From: Mesorhizobium australicum
Lineage (GTDB): Bacteria; Pseudomonadota; Alphaproteobacteria; Rhizobiales; Rhizobiaceae
Assembly: GCF_900177325.1 (NCBI RefSeq)
Contig: NZ_FXBL01000004.1
Coordinates: 4,965,501-5,029,500 of the forward strand
Length of the DNA: 64,000 bases
Direction of reading: 5' to 3'
Under the pieces are notes generated by a model. The model did not search any database. It saw only the letters and a list, made by a program, of their open reading frames with translations, and was not told the DNA's origin. Below are positions 1 through 7,439 of this stretch, one piece after another. The position numbers were made by a program, and so were the translations under genes. Position 1 is the first letter of the stretch. The number at the start of each line of letters is the position of its first letter.

Positions 1-1
1 G

Positions 2-679
2 CCCTGGCAGACCTCGCTCGCGTTCCAGGTTCTGGTCGTGGCGCTCGCGGGTCCCGACGGCTTCAACAAGATCTACAAGGACAAGGACGCCGAGTTCGCC
101 GCCGGCGCCGAGATGGCCAAGGTCTTCGACGCGGCCGACAAGGCGCGCGCCATGGCTGCCAAGTCGAACGTGCAGGACTGGAACCAGGCGACCAACATGG
201 TCATCAGCGGTCAGGCCGCCGGGCAGATCATGGGCGACTGGGCGCAGGGCGAGTTCCAGGTGGCCGGCAAGGTGGCCGGCAAGGACTACACCTGCCTGCC
301 CGGCCTCGGCGTCAACGAGGTGATCCAGACGGCTGGTGATGCGTTCTACTTCCCGGTCCTGAAGGACGAGGCGAAGTCCGCCGCGCAGGATGTGCTGGCC
401 TCGACCATGCTGTCGCCGACCACGCAGGTCGCCTTCAACCTCAAGAAGGGCTCGCTGCCGGTGCGCGGCGACGTCGACCTTGCCGCGGCCAACGACTGCA
501 TGAAGAAGGGTCTCGAGATCCTTGCCAAGGGCAACATCATCCAGTCGCCCGACCAGCTGTTCTCGGCGGACTCGCTGACGCAGGTGAACGACCTGTTCGT
601 CGAGTTCTTCAAGGACCCCAAGATCACGGCGGCCGACGCGCAGAAGCGCTTCGCCGAGATCGTCGCTGCCGCCGACTGA
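2..679 (+). CDS. Sugar ABC transporter substrate-binding protein, C-terminal part
   Basis: This is the C-terminal portion of a periplasmic family-1 solute-binding protein that delivers a carbohydrate to the downstream permeases. The reading frame is open from base 2 and continues off the left edge, so the signal peptide and N-lobe are missing. About 225 residues are visible. The stretch MGDWAQGEFQVAG is typical of the glucose/oligosaccharide-binding branch, and the fragment ends in short helices as such proteins do. It is the first visible gene of a sugar import operon and is separated from the first permease by 77 bp holding a stem-loop. The exact sugar cannot be read from the sequence. Confidence 0.88.
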   Translation, partial: PWQTSLAFQVLVVALAGPDGFNKIYKDKDAEFAAGAEMAKVFDAADKARAMAAKSNVQDWNQATNMVISGQAAGQIMGDWAQGEFQVAGKVAGKDYTCLPGLGVNEVIQTAGDAFYFPVLKDEAKSAAQDVLASTMLSPTTQVAFNLKKGSLPVRGDVDLAAANDCMKKGLEILAKGNIIQSPDQLFSADSLTQVNDLFVEFFKDPKITAADAQKRFAEIVAAAD

Positions 680-698
680 GGCAGCCATCCTCCGCCGC

Positions 699-724
699 GC
701 GCCGTGGCCAAAGGGCCGCGGCGC
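699..724 (+). terminator. Stem-loop after the sugar-binding protein gene
   Basis: An 11-bp stem (arms 699-709 and 714-724, one G-U pair) closes an AAAG loop. No T-run follows, so it is more likely an mRNA-stabilising or attenuating hairpin than a full terminator, since the permease genes follow directly. Confidence 0.5.
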
Positions 725-756
725 AGCGAAGCCGTCCCTGAGCGAGAGAACGCGCC

Positions 757-1659
757 ATGGCAGACGCAGCCGCCCGCCGGCCGAACCAGCTCTTCCGAAA
801 CCTCAACGCCAAGATCGCGTCAATCCCGATGATCCTGACCGCGCTCGTGGTCTTCGTCGGCGGTTCGATCTGGACGGTCGTCTATTCCTTCACCAATTCG
901 CGGCTCCTGCCGCGGCTCAATTTCGTCGGGCTCGACCAGTATGAGCGGCTCTGGTCCTCGAACAAATGGCAGATCGCCATCGAGAACCTGTTCATCTACG
1001 GCGTCTGCACGCTGATCCTGTCGATGGTGATCGGCTTCGTGCTCGCCGCCCTGCTCGACCAGAAGATCCGCTTCGAGGACACGTTCCGGACCATCTTCCT
1101 TTATCCCTTCGCACTCTCATTCATCGTCACCGGCCTCGTCTGGCAGTGGATCCTGAACCCGGACTTCGGCATCCAGGGCTTCGTCCGTGGCCTCGGCTGG
1201 GAAAGCTTCACCTTCGATCCGCTCTACAACCAGGACATCGTCATCTACGGCATCCTGATCGCGGGCATCTGGCAAGGCACGGGGCTGGTCATGTGCCTGA
1301 TGCTGGCCGGCCTGCGCGGCATCGACGAGGACATCTGGAAGGCCGCGCGCGTCGACGGCATCCCGATGTGGAAGACCTATCTCTTCATCGTCATTCCGAT
1401 GATGCGGCCGGTGTTCGTCACCACGCTGGTGATCGTCGCCTCCGGCATCGTGCGCGTCTACGACCTCGTCGTGGCGCAGACGAGCGGCGGGCCGGGCATC
1501 GCCTCGGAAGTGCCGGCGAAATATGTCTACGACGCGATGTTCCTGTCGCAGAACCTCGGCCAGGGCTTCGCGGCTTCCACGATGATGCTGCTGGCGGTGA
1601 TGACCGTCATCGTGCCGTGGGCCTATTTCGAGTTCGGCAGGAGGCGGCGCAATGGCTGA
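757..1659 (+). CDS. Sugar ABC transporter permease (MalF/UgpA type)
   Basis: Inner-membrane permease of a carbohydrate ABC importer, 300 aa, with about six hydrophobic segments. The cytoplasmic EAA loop that docks on the ATPase is visible around residues 192-216 (EDIWKAARVDGIPMWKTY). Length and motif placement match the binding-protein-dependent permease family (BPD_transp_1). It overlaps the next permease by 8 bp, so the two halves of the channel are translationally coupled. The preceding AGCGAGAGA stretch offers a purine-rich ribosome site. Confidence 0.93.
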   Translation: MADAAARRPNQLFRNLNAKIASIPMILTALVVFVGGSIWTVVYSFTNSRLLPRLNFVGLDQYERLWSSNKWQIAIENLFIYGVCTLILSMVIGFVLAALLDQKIRFEDTFRTIFLYPFALSFIVTGLVWQWILNPDFGIQGFVRGLGWESFTFDPLYNQDIVIYGILIAGIWQGTGLVMCLMLAGLRGIDEDIWKAARVDGIPMWKTYLFIVIPMMRPVFVTTLVIVASGIVRVYDLVVAQTSGGPGIASEVPAKYVYDAMFLSQNLGQGFAASTMMLLAVMTVIVPWAYFEFGRRRRNG

Positions 1660-2587
1660 CGTGCGCACCGCCACGGCCGGGCAGTTCGAGCCCGCCATCG
1701 CCTCCCCCACCGAGCCCTACGGGCCGCGGCCGCGCCGCGCCATCTCGCGCCGCAACATCCTGATCTACGGCACGCTGGCGCTCGTCTCGCTCTACTACCT
1801 GCTGCCGCTCTGGGTGATGGTGGTGACCTCGGTGAAGGGCATGCCGGAGATCCGCACCGGCAACATCTTCGCGCCGCCGCTGGAGATCACCTTCGAGCCG
1901 TGGGTGAAGGCCTGGTCGACCGCCTGCACGGGGCTGAACTGCGACGGGCTCTCGCGCGGTTTCTGGAACTCGGTGCGCATCACCGTGCCGAGCGTCATCA
2001 TCTCGATCCTGATCGCCTCGGTGAACGGCTATGCGCTCGCCAACTGGCGCTTCAAGGGATCGGAGGTCTTCTTCACCATCCTGATCGTCGGCGCCTTCAT
2101 TCCCTACCAGGTGATGCTCTACCCGATCGTCATCATCCTGCGCGAAATGGGCATCTACGGCACGCTGACGGGGCTGGTGATCGTCCACACCATCTTCGGC
2201 ATGCCGATCAACACGCTGCTGTTCCGCAACTATTTCGCTTCGGTGCCGGAAGAGCTTTTCAAGGCCGCCCGCGTCGACGGCGCCGGCTTCTGGGGCATCT
2301 ACTTCCGCATCATGCTGCCGATGTCGCTGCCGATCTTCGTGGTGGCGATGATCATCCAGGTGACGGGCATCTGGAACGACTTCCTGTTCGGCGTCGTCTA
2401 CACCAAGCCCGACGTCTACCCGATGACCGTGCAGCTCAACAACATCGTCAACTCCGTGCAGGGCGTGAAGGAGTACAACGTCAACATGGCCGCCACGCTG
2501 CTGACCGGGCTCGTGCCGCTGATCATCTACTTCATTTCCGGAAAACTGTTCGTGCGCGGCATCGCGGCCGGCGCGGTGAAGGGGTGA
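1652..2587 (+). CDS. Sugar ABC transporter permease (MalG/UgpE type)
   Basis: Second permease of the importer, 311 aa. A hydrophilic N-terminal region of about 35 residues precedes the first membrane segment, and the EAA loop lies near residues 200-226 (ELFKAARVDGAGFWGIYF). It belongs to the MalG-like half of carbohydrate permease pairs. The start codon lies inside the end of the upstream permease gene, and the ATPase gene begins 4 bp after this stop. Confidence 0.93.
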   Translation: MADVRTATAGQFEPAIASPTEPYGPRPRRAISRRNILIYGTLALVSLYYLLPLWVMVVTSVKGMPEIRTGNIFAPPLEITFEPWVKAWSTACTGLNCDGLSRGFWNSVRITVPSVIISILIASVNGYALANWRFKGSEVFFTILIVGAFIPYQVMLYPIVIILREMGIYGTLTGLVIVHTIFGMPINTLLFRNYFASVPEELFKAARVDGAGFWGIYFRIMLPMSLPIFVVAMIIQVTGIWNDFLFGVVYTKPDVYPMTVQLNNIVNSVQGVKEYNVNMAATLLTGLVPLIIYFISGKLFVRGIAAGAVKG

Positions 2588-2591
2588 GCCG

Positions 2592-3665
2592 ATGACAAGC
2601 GTTCTCGTCAAGGATGTCTCGCTCGCCTTCGGCGCCGTCGAGGTGTTGAAAAAGCTGAACCTCGACGTGCAGCAGGGCGAGTTCATCGTGCTGCTCGGCC
2701 CCTCCGGCTGCGGCAAGTCCACGCTGCTCAACTGCATTGCCGGCCTGCTCGACGTGTCGGCCGGGCAGATCTTCATCAACGGCAAGAACGTGACCTGGGA
2801 GGAGCCGAAGGACCGCGGCATCGGCATGGTGTTCCAGTCCTATGCGCTCTATCCGCAGATGACGGTGGAGGGGAACCTCTCCTTCGGCCTGAAGAACGCA
2901 CGCCTGCCGAAGGACGAGATCGCGAAGCGTATCGCCCGCGCGGCCGAGATCCTGCAGATCGAGCCGCTGCTGCAGCGCAAGCCGGCCGCGCTCTCCGGCG
3001 GCCAGCGCCAGCGCGTCGCGATCGGCCGCGCGCTGGTGCGCGACGTCGATGTGTTCCTGTTCGACGAGCCGCTATCCAACCTCGACGCCAAGCTGCGCGC
3101 CGAGCTGCGGGTGGAGATCAAGCGCCTGCACCAACAGCTCGCCAACACGATGATCTACGTGACCCACGACCAGATCGAAGCGATGACGCTGGCCGACCGG
3201 ATCGCGGTGATGCGCGGCGGCCTGATCCAGCAGTTCGCCTCGCCGAAGGAGATCTACAACCGCCCGGTCAACCGCTTCGTCGCCGGCTTCATCGGCTCGC
3301 CGGGCATGAATTTCCTCGAGGGCGAGGTCGCCGACGGGGACTTCGTCGCGGACGGCGTACGTATCCCGATCACGCGCTACGAGGCTACGGCGCAGCCTCT
3401 TCAAGGCGCGAAGGTGGCGTTCGGCATAAGGCCGGAGCATGTCGCGCTCAACAGCGGCGCGGACTGGCCTTTTGCGCAGAAAGTGAAGGTCGACGTGGTC
3501 GAGCCGATGGGTTCCGACGCGCTGGTCTGGACCAAGCTCGGCCGTCAGAACCTCGCCGTGCGCGTGCCGGCGGAACGGACGCCCGCCACCGGCGACACGG
3601 TCGAGATCGGCTTCGATCCGATGCGCGCCTCTCTCTTCGACGCCGCCGAGGGGCGACGGGTCTGA
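2592..3665 (+). CDS. Sugar ABC transporter ATPase (MalK/UgpC type)
   Basis: Cytoplasmic ATP-hydrolysing subunit, 357 aa, driving the importer. Walker A is GPSGCGKST at residues 36-44, the signature LSGGQ at 134-138, Walker B FLFDEP at 155-160 and the H-loop histidine at about 192. A C-terminal OB-type (TOBE) regulatory domain of roughly 100 residues follows, as in MalK, UgpC and MsmK. It completes the sugar ABC operon with the two permeases and the binding protein. Confidence 0.94.
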   Translation: MTSVLVKDVSLAFGAVEVLKKLNLDVQQGEFIVLLGPSGCGKSTLLNCIAGLLDVSAGQIFINGKNVTWEEPKDRGIGMVFQSYALYPQMTVEGNLSFGLKNARLPKDEIAKRIARAAEILQIEPLLQRKPAALSGGQRQRVAIGRALVRDVDVFLFDEPLSNLDAKLRAELRVEIKRLHQQLANTMIYVTHDQIEAMTLADRIAVMRGGLIQQFASPKEIYNRPVNRFVAGFIGSPGMNFLEGEVADGDFVADGVRIPITRYEATAQPLQGAKVAFGIRPEHVALNSGADWPFAQKVKVDVVEPMGSDALVWTKLGRQNLAVRVPAERTPATGDTVEIGFDPMRASLFDAAEGRRV

Positions 3666-3694
3666 CATCACAGGACAAACGGCAGGACATTCAC

Positions 3695-4441
3695 ATGAAC
3701 TGGTCTTTCCAGCTTTACAGCGCCCGCAACTTCAAACCCTGGAGCGATGTGCTGAAGCTCGTCTCCCGGCTGGGCTACAAGGAGGTCGAGGGTTTCGGCG
3801 GCGTCTACGACGACCCGAAGGCCTTCCGGGCCGACATGGACCGCAATGGTCTCGCGATGCCCTCCGGCCATTTCTCGATCGACGCGCTGGAGGGCGATTT
3901 CGACGGCGTGCGGCGCATCGCCGACACGCTGGGCGTGACGCTGATCGTCTGCCCCTACCTGATGCCCGACAAACGCCCGACCGACGCCGCCGGCTGGAAG
4001 GCCTTCGGCGAGCGGCTCGGCGCCGTCGGGGACAAGGCGAAGAAGGCCGGATACGGTTTTGCCTGGCACAACCACGACTTCGAATTCAAGGCGCTGCCTG
4101 ACGGCTCGCTGCCGCAGAAGCTGATCCTCGATGCCGCTCCCTCGATCGGACTGGAACTGGACGTCGCCTGGGTCGTGCGCGGCGGGGCCGATCCGGCGAA
4201 GTGGATCGCCGACTACGCCGACCGCATCCTCGCCGTGCATGTGAAGGACATCGCCCCGGCCGGGCAGAACGCGAACGAGGACGGCTGGGCCGATGTCGGC
4301 CACGGCACCGTCGCGTGGAAACCGCTGATGGCCGAACTGCGCGCGAAGACGCCGGCGAAGGTCTACGTCATGGAACACGACAACCCGTCCGACCTCGAAC
4401 GCTTTGCCAGGCGGTCGATCGAAACGGTGAAATCCTACTGA
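3695..4441 (+). CDS. Sugar phosphate isomerase/epimerase family protein
   Basis: 248-aa TIM-barrel protein of the AP-endonuclease-2-like xylose isomerase superfamily. These enzymes use a metal held by Glu/Asp/His to isomerise or epimerise sugars or cyclitols. Recognisable pieces are LGYKEVEGFGGVYD near residue 25, the HNHDFEF motif near residue 127 and AVHVKDI near residue 180, which carry likely metal or substrate ligands. It lies between the ABC genes and an oxidoreductase, the usual arrangement for catabolism of an unusual sugar or inositol derivative. The substrate is not determinable here. Confidence 0.85.
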   Translation: MNWSFQLYSARNFKPWSDVLKLVSRLGYKEVEGFGGVYDDPKAFRADMDRNGLAMPSGHFSIDALEGDFDGVRRIADTLGVTLIVCPYLMPDKRPTDAAGWKAFGERLGAVGDKAKKAGYGFAWHNHDFEFKALPDGSLPQKLILDAAPSIGLELDVAWVVRGGADPAKWIADYADRILAVHVKDIAPAGQNANEDGWADVGHGTVAWKPLMAELRAKTPAKVYVMEHDNPSDLERFARRSIETVKSY

Positions 4442-4452
4442 GGATCGCGGAC

Positions 4453-5592
4453 ATGGTTGCGAAGAAGAAACTGCGCGTCGGCGTCGTCGGCTGCGGCAAC
4501 ATCTCGACCGCCTATTTCCGCCTGGCACCGCTGTTCAAGGGCGTGCGCATGGTCGCCTGCGCCGACCTGAAGCCGGAACTCGCCGAAACGCAGGCGAAGG
4601 CCTTCGGCCTGCGGGCGATGACTGTCGACGAGCTGCTTGCCGACAGGGACATCGACATCGTCGTGAACCTGACGGTCCCGGCGGCGCATTATCCGATCTC
4701 GAAGGCCGCGCTCGATGCCGGCAAGCATGTCTACTCCGAAAAGCCCTTCGTGCTGTCGCTGAAGGAAGGGCTCGACCTGAAGAAGCGGGCGGAGAAGAAG
4801 GGCCTGCGCATCGGCTCGGCGCCGGACACCTTCCTCGGTGGCGCGCACCAGCAGGCGCGCGCACTGGTCGACGCAGGCAAGATCGGCAAGGTCACGTCGG
4901 GCGTCTGCCACGTGATGAATCACGGCATGGAGCACTGGCACCCGAATCCCGACTTCTTTTATGCACCGGGTGGCGGGCCGATCCTCGACCTTGGACCGTA
5001 TTATGTCTCCAGCCTTGTGCAGCTCATCGGGCCGGTCTCCAAAGTCGCCGCAGTGACCTCGATCCCGCAGGCTCGCCGTACGATCTCGAACGGGCCGCGC
5101 ACCGGCGAAAGCGTGCCGGTCGGCACGCCGACGACGATCCATGCACTGCTGCATTTCGCCAACGGCGCGGTGGTCACGCTGAACGCCTCGTGGGACGTGT
5201 GGTCTCATGGGCATGCGCCGATCGAGCTCTATGGCGAGGACGGGACGATGCTGGTGCCCGATCCGAACTTCTTCGGCGGCACGGTGGGTCTCACGCGCCA
5301 GGACAAGCCGGTGAAGAAGCTGCCGGCCTGGAACCATCCGCTCGGCGTGCCCAACCAGCAGTCGCCGCGCGGCCCGCTGGCGAACTATCGGACGGTCGGA
5401 CTGGCGGACATGGCGCTGGGCATCCTGGAAGACCGGCCGCACCGCTGCTCGCTCGACTTCGCGCTGCATGCGATCGACATCATGACCGCGATCCTGCAAT
5501 CGGGCGAGACGGGCAAGTTCGTCACGCTGACGACCAGTTGCGAACGGCCGGCCGCGCTCGACTCGGCCACGGCGCGCAGGATGATGGCCTGA
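4453..5592 (+). CDS. Gfo/Idh/MocA family oxidoreductase
   Basis: 379-aa NAD(P)-dependent dehydrogenase. The Rossmann glycine motif GVVGCGN is at residues 10-16, and the EKP motif with its catalytic lysine is at 96-98. An alpha/beta substrate domain follows, with GGGPILDLGPYY near residue 175. I chose ATG 4453 because the Rossmann strand begins a few residues later; the open frame further upstream runs antisense-like through the end of the isomerase gene and is out of family. It is the last gene of the sugar cluster and probably oxidises the imported sugar or cyclitol. Confidence 0.9.
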   Translation: MVAKKKLRVGVVGCGNISTAYFRLAPLFKGVRMVACADLKPELAETQAKAFGLRAMTVDELLADRDIDIVVNLTVPAAHYPISKAALDAGKHVYSEKPFVLSLKEGLDLKKRAEKKGLRIGSAPDTFLGGAHQQARALVDAGKIGKVTSGVCHVMNHGMEHWHPNPDFFYAPGGGPILDLGPYYVSSLVQLIGPVSKVAAVTSIPQARRTISNGPRTGESVPVGTPTTIHALLHFANGAVVTLNASWDVWSHGHAPIELYGEDGTMLVPDPNFFGGTVGLTRQDKPVKKLPAWNHPLGVPNQQSPRGPLANYRTVGLADMALGILEDRPHRCSLDFALHAIDIMTAILQSGETGKFVTLTTSCERPAALDSATARRMMA

Positions 5593-5606
5593 GCCGCAGA
5601 CAATTC

Positions 5607-5633
5607 GGGCGGCCCCTCCGTCGAGGGCCGCCC
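5607..5633 (+). terminator. Terminator of the sugar operon
   Basis: A 9-bp perfect stem (GGGCGGCCC 5607-5615 with GGGCCGCCC 5625-5633) lies 15 bp after the oxidoreductase stop. The tail has only a short TT, so strength is uncertain. Confidence 0.6.
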
Positions 5634-5656
5634 TTCAAGACATCAGCGATGGATAG

Positions 5657-5676
5657 GCGTCCGGCAAACCGGACGC
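5657..5676 (-). terminator. Hairpin after the DUF2735 gene
   Basis: An 8-bp perfect stem (GCGTCCGG / CCGGACGC) with a CAAA loop sits just downstream of the minus-strand DUF2735 stop codon. No T-run is visible on that strand, so it may be a weak or factor-dependent terminator. Confidence 0.45.
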
Positions 5677-5691
5677 GCCGCCAAGAAGCGT

Positions 5692-5874
5692 TCAGTGCTT
5701 CTTGGCCTGCTCGGTCTCGCGAATGGCTTCGTCGTGATACCAGCCGTTGACGTCGACGACAGGCGCCTGAAGCACCGGCGCGGGCTGCTCGCGGCGCGCG
5801 AGAAAGCCGGCGCGACCGCCGACGGGAAACTGGATGATGGTGGCGCTCTGGCTGCTCTGGTTGTTGGTCATCAT
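5692..5874 (-). CDS. DUF2735 family small protein
   Basis: Small protein of about 60 aa beginning (M)MTNNQSSQSATIIQFP. It carries IQFPVGGRAGF near the N-terminus and VNGWYHDEAI near the C-terminus, which match the rhizobial DUF2735 proteins encoded beside glnII; function is unknown. A GGAG box lies 5 nt before ATG 5874 and 8 nt before ATG 5871, so either start is possible. The longer open frame reaching 6201 runs through the promoter region and has unlike composition, so I rejected it. The gene is divergent from glnII, which suggests a role in nitrogen control. Confidence 0.8.
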   Translation of the reverse strand: MMTNNQSSQSATIIQFPVGGRAGFLARREQPAPVLQAPVVDVNGWYHDEAIRETEQAKKH

Positions 5875-5899
5875 GTATACTCCGCTGATGCCGAACATC

Positions 5900-5928
5900 A
5901 GTATAACCCAGATGGGTGCTGCACTCAA
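5900..5928 (-). promoter_or_regulatory. Sigma-70-type promoter of the DUF2735 gene
   Basis: On the minus strand TTGAGT (5923-5928) and TATACT (5900-5905) are separated by exactly 17 bp, about 26 bp upstream of the start codon. A small inverted repeat ACCCA-GA-TGGGT (5906-5917) lies in the spacer and could be an operator. Prediction from consensus only. Confidence 0.55.
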
Positions 5929-6061
5929 TTTAATCAAGATGCCTTTTTTGTAGTCATTTTTTGAGCACCCGTCGCAGCGAAGCGCTTTCTGCATCCTAAT
6001 GCGGCAATTTGGATCGGGTTCCGGCCCGTGATGGCTGCCGTTGTCGAAACCGCAGGCAAAC

Positions 6062-6084
6062 GCGAAAAATGCTGCATTTTTCGC
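6062..6084. promoter_or_regulatory. Perfect 23-bp palindrome, candidate enhancer site
   Basis: GCGAAAAATGC (6062-6072), one central T, then its exact reverse complement GCATTTTTCGC (6074-6084). It is centred about 98 bp upstream of the sigma-54 promoter core of glnII, the usual distance for an NtrC-type activator. The sequence is not the enteric NtrC consensus, so the identity of the binding protein is inference. Confidence 0.5.
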
Positions 6085-6163
6085 CGCTTGCGCGGAGGCC
6101 GGTCTGATTCGCTCTTTCGCGGGGCGCGACATACCCTTTCGTAAGCGAAGTATTAACCGCAAC

Positions 6164-6179
6164 TGGCACGCCTGTTGCA
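6164..6179 (+). promoter_or_regulatory. Sigma-54 (-24/-12) promoter of glnII
   Basis: TGGCACG-N4-TTGCA is an exact match to the RpoN consensus, with GG at 6165-6166 and GC at 6177-6178 in the required spacing. Predicted transcription start is near 6190, giving a leader of about 65 nt to the glnII ATG. Nitrogen-regulated sigma-54 transcription of glnII is established in rhizobia. Confidence 0.88.
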
Positions 6180-6254
6180 TCGCACCATTCGGCATGCGCA
6201 CGGCGGAATGGCCGCAGCGATCACAGTTCGACGTAACTTCGTAAGAGAGGCGAA

Positions 6255-7295
6255 ATGACCAAGTACAAGTTGGAGTATATCTGGCTCGACGGCTATACCC
6301 CTGTTCCGAACCTCCGCGGAAAGACCCAGATCAAGGAATTCGACTCCTTCCCTTCGCTCGATGAACTGCCTCTGTGGGGCTTCGACGGTTCCTCGACGAT
6401 GCAGGCCGAAGGTCACAGCTCCGACTGCGTGCTGAAGCCGGTCGCCGTCTATCCCGATCCGGCCCGCAAGAACGGCGTGCTCGTCATGTGCGAAGTCATG
6501 ATGCCCGACGGCGTCACCCCGCATTCGACGAACAGCCGCGCGACCATCCTCGACGACGAGGGCGCCTGGTTCGGCTTCGAGCAGGAATACTTCTTCTACA
6601 AGGACGGCCGCCCTCTCGGCTTCCCGGAGCATGGCTATCCCTCGCCGCAGGGCCCGTACTACACCGGCGTCGGCTACAAGAACGTCGGCGACGTTGCCCG
6701 CACGATCGTCGAGGAGCATCTCGAGCTCTGCCTCGAGGCCGGCATCAACCATGAAGGCATCAACGCCGAGGTGGCCAAGGGCCAGTGGGAATTCCAGATC
6801 TTCGGCAAGGGCTCGAAGAAGGCCGCGGACCAGATCTGGATGGCGCGCTACCTGCTGCTGCGCCTGTGCGAGAAGTATTGCATCGACGTCGAGTTCCACT
6901 GCAAGCCGCTGGGCGACACGGACTGGAACGGTTCGGGCATGCACTGCAACTTCTCGACCACCTTCATGCGCGAAGTCGGCGGCAAGGCCTATTTCGAGGC
7001 GCTGATGGCTGCCTTCGACAAGAACCTGATGGACCACATCGCCGTCTACGGCCCGGACAACGACAAGCGCCTGACCGGCAAGCACGAGACCGCGCCGTGG
7101 AACAAGTTCTCCTACGGCATCGCCGACCGCGGCGCGTCCATCCGCGTTCCGCACTCCTTCGTCAAGAACGACTACAAGGGCTATCTCGAGGATCGCCGCC
7201 CGAACTCGCAGGGCGACCCCTACCAGATCGCCTCCATCGTCCTGAAGACGATCTCGGAAGTTCCGACCGAGGCCTACAAGAAGGCCGCGGCCTGA
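6255..7295 (+). CDS. glnII: Glutamine synthetase II (eukaryotic type)
   Basis: Cytoplasmic ATP-dependent ligase making glutamine from glutamate and ammonia. The 346-aa length and sequence belong to the short, octa/decameric GSII family and not to GlnA. FDGSST is at residues 43-48, the glutamate-rich FGFEQEYF at 106-113 and NGSGMH with CNFST at 225-235, and the KHETA segment lies near residue 275. RBS AGAGAGG precedes ATG 6255. GSII lacks the adenylylation loop of GlnA, so control is mainly transcriptional, in line with the sigma-54 promoter upstream. The DUF2735 neighbour is the common rhizobial arrangement. Confidence 0.97.
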   Translation: MTKYKLEYIWLDGYTPVPNLRGKTQIKEFDSFPSLDELPLWGFDGSSTMQAEGHSSDCVLKPVAVYPDPARKNGVLVMCEVMMPDGVTPHSTNSRATILDDEGAWFGFEQEYFFYKDGRPLGFPEHGYPSPQGPYYTGVGYKNVGDVARTIVEEHLELCLEAGINHEGINAEVAKGQWEFQIFGKGSKKAADQIWMARYLLLRLCEKYCIDVEFHCKPLGDTDWNGSGMHCNFSTTFMREVGGKAYFEALMAAFDKNLMDHIAVYGPDNDKRLTGKHETAPWNKFSYGIADRGASIRVPHSFVKNDYKGYLEDRRPNSQGDPYQIASIVLKTISEVPTEAYKKAAA

Positions 7296-7303
7296 TTTAA
7301 GGA

Positions 7304-7321
7304 GCCGGCGTTCGCGCCGGC
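7304..7321. terminator. UUCG-capped hairpin after glnII
   Basis: A perfect 7-bp stem GCCGGCG / CGCCGGC encloses TTCG, 8 bp after the glnII stop. It has no T-run and probably stabilises the transcript end. Confidence 0.45.
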
Positions 7322-7335
7322 AGGCAAAGTCTCGA

Positions 7336-7370
7336 CGGCCCGGCTGGCGACAGCCGGGCCGTTTCCGTTT
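7336..7370 (+). terminator. Rho-independent terminator of glnII
   Basis: An 11-bp stem (7336-7346 with 7351-7361) with GCGA loop is followed by TTTCCGTTT. It is the second hairpin after glnII and the better terminator. Confidence 0.75.
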
Positions 7371-7439
7371 CGGCGCCCAGGCGCGCTGGCAGAGGCTTCC
7401 CCCCTCTGCTAGCCTGCCGGCACATCGGAGCCGATCCCC

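Noticed and set aside
4201..4452. 84-codon N-terminal extension of the Gfo/Idh/MocA oxidoreductase
   Set aside because: It overlaps the isomerase gene out of frame and is arginine-rich; the Rossmann fold starts just after ATG 4453.
5875..6201. Extension of the DUF2735 frame to 169 codons
   Set aside because: It would cover the sigma-70 promoter, the palindrome and the sigma-54 promoter region, and only the last 60 residues match the family.
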